DNA from: Mycobacterium sp. D16R12
GTDB lineage: Bacteria > Actinomycetota > Actinomycetes > Mycobacteriales > Mycobacteriaceae
Reading direction: 5' to 3'
DNA: 64,000 bases
NCBI RefSeq assembly: GCF_002013465.1
Contig: NZ_MAFC01000029.1
Location: forward strand, 90,476 to 154,475
The notes under the pieces were generated by a model, which did no database searches, was not told where the DNA came from, and was given only the letters and a program-made list of their open reading frames with translations. The stretch's first letter is position 1. The number at the start of each line of letters is the position of its first letter. Below, piece by piece: positions 60,540 through 64,000 of this stretch. Made by a program: the position numbers and the translations under genes.

Positions 60540-61847
60540 ATGAGCACTTCCGTGCAACCGAAACACCGCGCTGCGGCGCCGACACCCCAAATTTTTCCGC
60601 ACCCGGGTAAGCGCCCGGTGCATCCCGCCGATGATCCGTTTCACGTTCCGCCCGACGGTTTCGGGGACACGGCACCGGGAACGGTTCTGCGTGCCCGCCC
60701 TGTAGACATCGGATTCCTGGGGCTGCGACGTCAGCGAGTGACCGCCTGGCAGCTGCTCTACCGGAGTACTGATCCGCATGGCGTGCCTGAGGTTTCGGTC
60801 ACCACCGTGCTGGTACCTGCCGGACATGATCCGCACTCGCCACGTCTGTTGGCGTACCAATGCGCGATCAATTCCAGCGAGCGATCCTGCTTCCCTTCCT
60901 ACTGCCTGCTGCAGGGTGCGCGTGGACCGTTCGCCAATCCACAGATCGAGTTGCTGCTGATGGCCGCCGCGTTGCGTCAGGGCTGGATCGTGAGCGTTGC
61001 CGACCATGGAGGGCAGCCCGGGCGTTATGTCGTCGCACGCCAGCCCGGTTACCACGTTCTCGACGCTCTGCGGGCCACTCTGCGGTTCGCCGAACTACGG
61101 CTCCCGGCCGATACGGCGATTGGGTTGTGGGGGTACTCCGGTGGCGGGCTCGCCAGTTCGTGGACCGCGGAGATGGCACCGGACTACGCCCCCGAGCTCA
61201 ACATTGTCGGCGCAGCGTTGGGCTCGCCGGCCTCGGACCCCAGCAAGATTCTGGAGAGGGCCGACGGAGGATTGTTCGCGGGGTTGGGTATCGCCGCGAT
61301 CTCTGCTCTGCGCGGAAGCTATCCCGCATTGGATTCTGTACTGACGGAACACCTTACGCGTCGGGGTGAGGAGGTCATGACGTCCGTTCGGGGGCTCTCG
61401 ACGGGCCAGGCCGTTGGCCGGTACGCGATGCGCAACTTCGACCGCTTTGTGAACCTGCCGATCGACCAACTGATGGCGCTGCCCGACGTCGCCGCGATGA
61501 GCGAGGACCTGCGCCTGGGCAAGGTGGCGCCAACGTGCCCGGTGTACATCTACACCGCAGTGCACGACCAGCTCGTCGGTATCGATGAGGTGGATCGCCA
61601 GGCCGACTTCTACGCCACCCACGGCACCGATGTCACGTACCGGCGTGACCGCTTCAGCGAGCATCTCTCACTGGTCATACTGGGCGCACCGGCTGCCCTG
61701 CGGTGGCTGGCGCAACGCCTGGAGGGCATGGCGCCCGAATCCGGCACCCGCACTGTGAATTCCATGCTTGGCACTACGCCCGCTTTATGGACCATGGCGG
61801 TGATGTCGGCTGCGGCGGCCCGCGTACTCGGGGGTCGCCAGCTGTAG
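60540..61847 (+). CDS. Secretory lipase (LIP) family alpha/beta hydrolase
   Basis: The product is 435 aa. It belongs to the fungal/actinobacterial LIP family (PF03583-like). The nucleophile elbow is GYSGGG with Ser200, an ADHGGQPGRY segment precedes it at 154-163, and Asp568-equivalent and His residues are in the VHDQLVGIDE and SEHLSL segments near the C-terminus. There is no clear N-terminal signal, so its secretion is doubtful. It hydrolyses triacylglycerols or related esters. It stands between moaE and two methyltransferase genes on the opposite strand, an arrangement not present in M. tuberculosis. Confidence 0.85.
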   Translation: MSTSVQPKHRAAAPTPQIFPHPGKRPVHPADDPFHVPPDGFGDTAPGTVLRARPVDIGFLGLRRQRVTAWQLLYRSTDPHGVPEVSVTTVLVPAGHDPHSPRLLAYQCAINSSERSCFPSYCLLQGARGPFANPQIELLLMAAALRQGWIVSVADHGGQPGRYVVARQPGYHVLDALRATLRFAELRLPADTAIGLWGYSGGGLASSWTAEMAPDYAPELNIVGAALGSPASDPSKILERADGGLFAGLGIAAISALRGSYPALDSVLTEHLTRRGEEVMTSVRGLSTGQAVGRYAMRNFDRFVNLPIDQLMALPDVAAMSEDLRLGKVAPTCPVYIYTAVHDQLVGIDEVDRQADFYATHGTDVTYRRDRFSEHLSLVILGAPAALRWLAQRLEGMAPESGTRTVNSMLGTTPALWTMAVMSAAAARVLGGRQL

Positions 61848-61848
61848 T

Positions 61849-62556
61849 TTATGCCCGTTCGGCGATGACCGTGTGCACGGGGATGTAGAGCAGCGGATCG
61901 TCGAGATCCTGCTCCAGCCGCTCCAGTCGCTCGGGGTCTCCGCGGAAGGTACCGCGAATCGCGTTGAGGAACTCCGCCTTTGGTGCCGTCATGGTCGTCG
62001 GGTTCAGCTGCAGCACGTTCCACCCGTTGGCGGGCAACACCTCTTCGATTTCCGCTGCCTGCACTGCGTTCTGGAACGGGGTCGGGATGCTGTGCACGCT
62101 ACCCTGAGCGAAACACCATATGTACCAACGTGCTCCGGGACGCGTGGCGCGGTGCAGGGCGCTCGCGTACTTCGCGTGTCCCTCGTGGTCGAAGCAGTGG
62201 TACACGCCGCTGTCGATCACGGTGTCGAACCGTCCTTCCCAGCCGCTGAGCTCGGTGGCGTCGGCGACCTGGAAATCGATGGTGACGCCGGCGGCGGACG
62301 CCCGGCCCTTGGCCTGCTCGATCGCCGAGGGGGCGAAGTCCAGTCCGGTAACGTTAAAACCTTGCTGAGCAAGGTAAATGGCATTATCACCAAGGCCGCA
62401 GCCGATATCCAGGACCTCGCCGCGGACCGCGCCGAGCAGTGCCAGTTCCTTGATGCGGGGTTTGGCGTCCTGGGAATCCCACGGGATGATGGGCCCGCCG
62501 TCCTTGACGCTCTCTCGGTACAGATCCTCGAATGTGTTCTGGGTGGGTGCGGTCAT
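61849..62556 (-). CDS. SAM-dependent class I methyltransferase (small-molecule type)
   Basis: The product is 235 aa from the ATG at 62556, with AAAGGGG about ten bases upstream. The SAM-binding motif DIGCGLGD is at 50-57, and the PSAIEQAKGRA and ATRPGARWYIWCF segments are typical of the methyltransferase-domain 11/25 groups. The YHCFDHEGH segment is shared with the next protein. It is probably cytosolic and methylates an unknown small molecule. Paralogue of the upstream gene (start 63350), with which it is cotranscribed at a distance of 5 bases. Confidence 0.85.
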   Translation of the reverse strand: MTAPTQNTFEDLYRESVKDGGPIIPWDSQDAKPRIKELALLGAVRGEVLDIGCGLGDNAIYLAQQGFNVTGLDFAPSAIEQAKGRASAAGVTIDFQVADATELSGWEGRFDTVIDSGVYHCFDHEGHAKYASALHRATRPGARWYIWCFAQGSVHSIPTPFQNAVQAAEIEEVLPANGWNVLQLNPTTMTAPKAEFLNAIRGTFRGDPERLERLEQDLDDPLLYIPVHTVIAERA

Positions 62557-62561
62557 GTTGT

Positions 62562-63350
62562 TCAACCCCTTTCCGCGACGATGTTGAAGAACGGCATGTG
62601 GATGATGTCGTCGTCCAGCTGCTGGAGACGTTCGAATGTCTTCTGTGCTTCTTCTGCCACGCCCGGCTGCTGATAACGCTTACGCATATCGGCGGGCATC
62701 TGCCCCGGATCGATACCGGCCAGCGCGGCGCCGACGAATGCCGCCCGAGACCCGAGATACGTTGTCCGGCCGAAGTATTGGATATTCCAGTTGGCTTCGG
62801 ACAACACGCCCTTGATCTCCTCGGGCTCCTGCACGCCGAACGGCATCGCGATGCCATTGACGGTGCCGTCGCCAAAGCAGGCGATGAACCAGCGTGCCCC
62901 AGGCCGAGTGGCCCGGTGCAGTGCCTTCGCGTACTGCTGATGGCCGTCGTGGTCGAAACAGTGATACACGGCGCTGTCGATCACGGTGTCGAACCTTGCG
63001 TCCCAGCCGTCGAGCTTGGTCGCGTCGGACACCTGGAGGTCGACGGTTACGCCCGCGGCGGCGGCGCGTTGCTTCGCCTGTTCGATGGCCGATGGGGAAA
63101 AGTCGAGGCCGGTGACCGAGAGGCCTTGCTGGGTGAGATAGATCGAGTTCTCGCCGAGACCGCAGCCGATGTCCAAGATGTCGCCGCGCAATGCGCCATA
63201 GGCGGCGAGTTCTTTGATGCGCGGTTGCGCATCCCGGATATCCCAGGGCACGCCCGCCGCGGGGGCGCCGTCGAACATGGGTTTGCCGTTGTAGACCGCT
63301 TCGAACGATTCTTGACTGGGAACGTCCGGGGGAGTGGTCGGTGCCGTCAT
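62562..63350 (-). CDS. SAM-dependent class I methyltransferase, sister of the 61849 gene
   Basis: The product is 262 aa from the ATG at 63350. The SAM motif DIGCGLGE is at 60-67, with the sister's PSAIEQAKQRA, DTVIDSAVYHCFDHDGH and ATRPGARWFIACF segments. It has an extra C-terminal helical stretch (DPGQMPADMRKRYQ) absent from the sister. The two are tandem duplicates and form an operon. The substrate is unknown; a plain guess would be a hydroxy- or thiol-containing small molecule. Confidence 0.85.
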   Translation of the reverse strand: MTAPTTPPDVPSQESFEAVYNGKPMFDGAPAAGVPWDIRDAQPRIKELAAYGALRGDILDIGCGLGENSIYLTQQGLSVTGLDFSPSAIEQAKQRAAAAGVTVDLQVSDATKLDGWDARFDTVIDSAVYHCFDHDGHQQYAKALHRATRPGARWFIACFGDGTVNGIAMPFGVQEPEEIKGVLSEANWNIQYFGRTTYLGSRAAFVGAALAGIDPGQMPADMRKRYQQPGVAEEAQKTFERLQQLDDDIIHMPFFNIVAERG

Positions 63351-63436
63351 GGTCACCAACGTACGCCTCGAAGCTGGGACGTCAACCCCCTTGACAAGGT
63401 GCCTAGAATTCCCGTCGAAAAGGTTACCCCGCAACG

Positions 63437-63471
63437 ACAATCGCCCCGGCCGTGAGGGCCGGGGCGATTGT
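63437..63471 (-). terminator. Strong hairpin terminator after rpfA-like gene
   Basis: A perfect 15-bp stem (ACAATCGCCCCGGCC with GGCCGGGGCGATTGT) and a 5-base loop lies 12 bases after the rpfA-like stop codon on the minus strand. There is no T-run. It separates the resuscitation factor gene from the methyltransferase operon. Confidence 0.85.
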
Positions 63472-63482
63472 CTAGGTGCGAG

Positions 63483-64000
63483 TTAGCGCTGTGCCAGGGC
63501 GAGGATTGCGTCGCTGGCCTTGACATCCTGCGTCTGCATGGCGAAGACGATGTCCTTCAGGTACGACACTCCGCGACTGTCCTGGGGAGTGACGTCAGTG
63601 GTACCGGGAGGCAGGTTGTTTGGATCGGGCAGGTGCCGGACCACGCCCGAGATGGCCTCGGTGTTCAGTGCTCCGTTGGAGGCGACCGGACCGGCGTCGA
63701 ACGCGGCCTTGCCGGCGGCGAATCCGATATCCGCCGCGTCCGGGACACCGGCGGGAAGCGGGATCTCGGGAGCTGCCGCGGCAGGTGCCGGGGCCGGCTC
63801 GGGAGCCGGTGCGGGCTCGGCGGGCGCCGGGCCGGACTGGAACTCGTAGGGCAGGACCTGGTCCTCGGCGGCGGGGGCTGCGGGAGCCGGAGCCTGCTCG
63901 GCGGCCGGTGCCTCGTCGACGACGGGAGCCTCCGGTGCGGGGGCCGCGATGACCTCGGGAGCCGGGGCGGGTTCAGGGGCCGGGGCGGGCCTGCTCCTCA
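63483..64000 (-). CDS. rpfA: Resuscitation-promoting factor RpfA-like, C-terminal part only
   Basis: The gene is open at the right edge, and its stop is at 63483-63485. About 172 codons are visible. They encode Pro/Ala/Glu-rich repeats (APAPEPAPAPAAAAP-type), a middle region with VPDAADIGFAAG and the C-terminus SYLKDIVFAMQTQDV followed by KASDAILALAQR. This ending resembles the last residues of M. tuberculosis RpfA as I recall them (AYTKKLWQAIRAQDV...LAQ), and the position beyond moaE matches Rv0867c. The catalytic lysozyme-like Rpf domain lies outside the window, so enzyme activity cannot be judged. RpfA is secreted and cleaves peptidoglycan during resuscitation from dormancy. Confidence 0.75.
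   Translation of the reverse strand, partial: RSRPAPAPEPAPAPEVIAAPAPEAPVVDEAPAAEQAPAPAAPAAEDQVLPYEFQSGPAPAEPAPAPEPAPAPAAAAPEIPLPAGVPDAADIGFAAGKAAFDAGPVASNGALNTEAISGVVRHLPDPNNLPPGTTDVTPQDSRGVSYLKDIVFAMQTQDVKASDAILALAQR

Overview
The window looks like chromosomal DNA of a rapid-growing mycobacterium, most likely the Mycobacteroides abscessus-chelonae group. The base composition is GC-rich and many genes start with GTG. It carries a PPE protein, an MmpL-type transporter, PapA-like acyltransferases, an LpqN-like lipoprotein, a GAP-family protein, F420-type oxidoreductases and the tail of an RpfA-type resuscitation factor. The species call is inference. About 93% of the sequence is assigned to genes.

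Layout. 0-8.6 kb: two tandem MpaB-family (DUF2236) oxygenase genes (the first cut by the window edge), a GAP-family membrane protein, an SDR, small membrane proteins, an EamA transporter, a divergent AraC regulator/hydrolase pair and an MFS transporter. 8.7-9.25 kb: tRNA genes Lys (minus), Glu, Asp and Phe (plus), closed by a strong terminator. 9.4-14.9 kb: an accessory block next to the tRNAs. It has an excisionase-like remnant, a secreted protein, a large membrane protein with a Q/P-rich linker and an AT-rich glycine-zipper C-terminus, two tiny overlapping membrane-protein genes and an LpqN-like lipoprotein. 14.9-16.35 kb: a PPE protein with a His/Asp metal-binding stretch behind a Zur-like box. 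16.5-26.6 kb: a catabolic region with SDRs, crotonases, TetR regulators, and two thiolase-fold plus two DUF35 proteins in one tightly overlapped operon, then a FecB-like lipoprotein. 26.8-30.6 kb: a four-gene operon of exported proteins with no recognised function.

30.6-38.6 kb and 54.4-64 kb follow, from memory, the M. tuberculosis Rv0855-Rv0867c order: far, dapC-like aminotransferase, fadA, fadB, then xpb/ercc3, the helicase-associated protein, a 57-residue protein, moaC, mog, moaE and rpfA. In M. tuberculosis fadB and ercc3 are neighbours. Here roughly 15.8 kb lies between them: an acyltransferase/serine hydrolase/acyltransferase/MMPL operon, a TetR/flavin monooxygenase pair, an LLM oxidoreductase, two PA14-containing exported paralogues flanking an SRPBCC gene, and an acyltransferase-3 membrane protein. 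A lipase and two sister methyltransferases likewise separate moaE from rpfA.

The functional themes are fatty acid and possibly steroid-like acyl-CoA breakdown (fadA/fadB, far, crotonases, thiolase-fold/DUF35 operon), synthesis and export of acylated lipids (PapA-type proteins, MMPL, acyltransferase 3), molybdenum cofactor synthesis, DNA repair (XPB), and several uncharacterised exported-protein operons. The best candidates for an undescribed system are the toxin/immunity-like cassette at 11.2-13.9 kb, the exported-protein operon at 26.8-30.6 kb and the PA14 pair at 49.6-53.3 kb.
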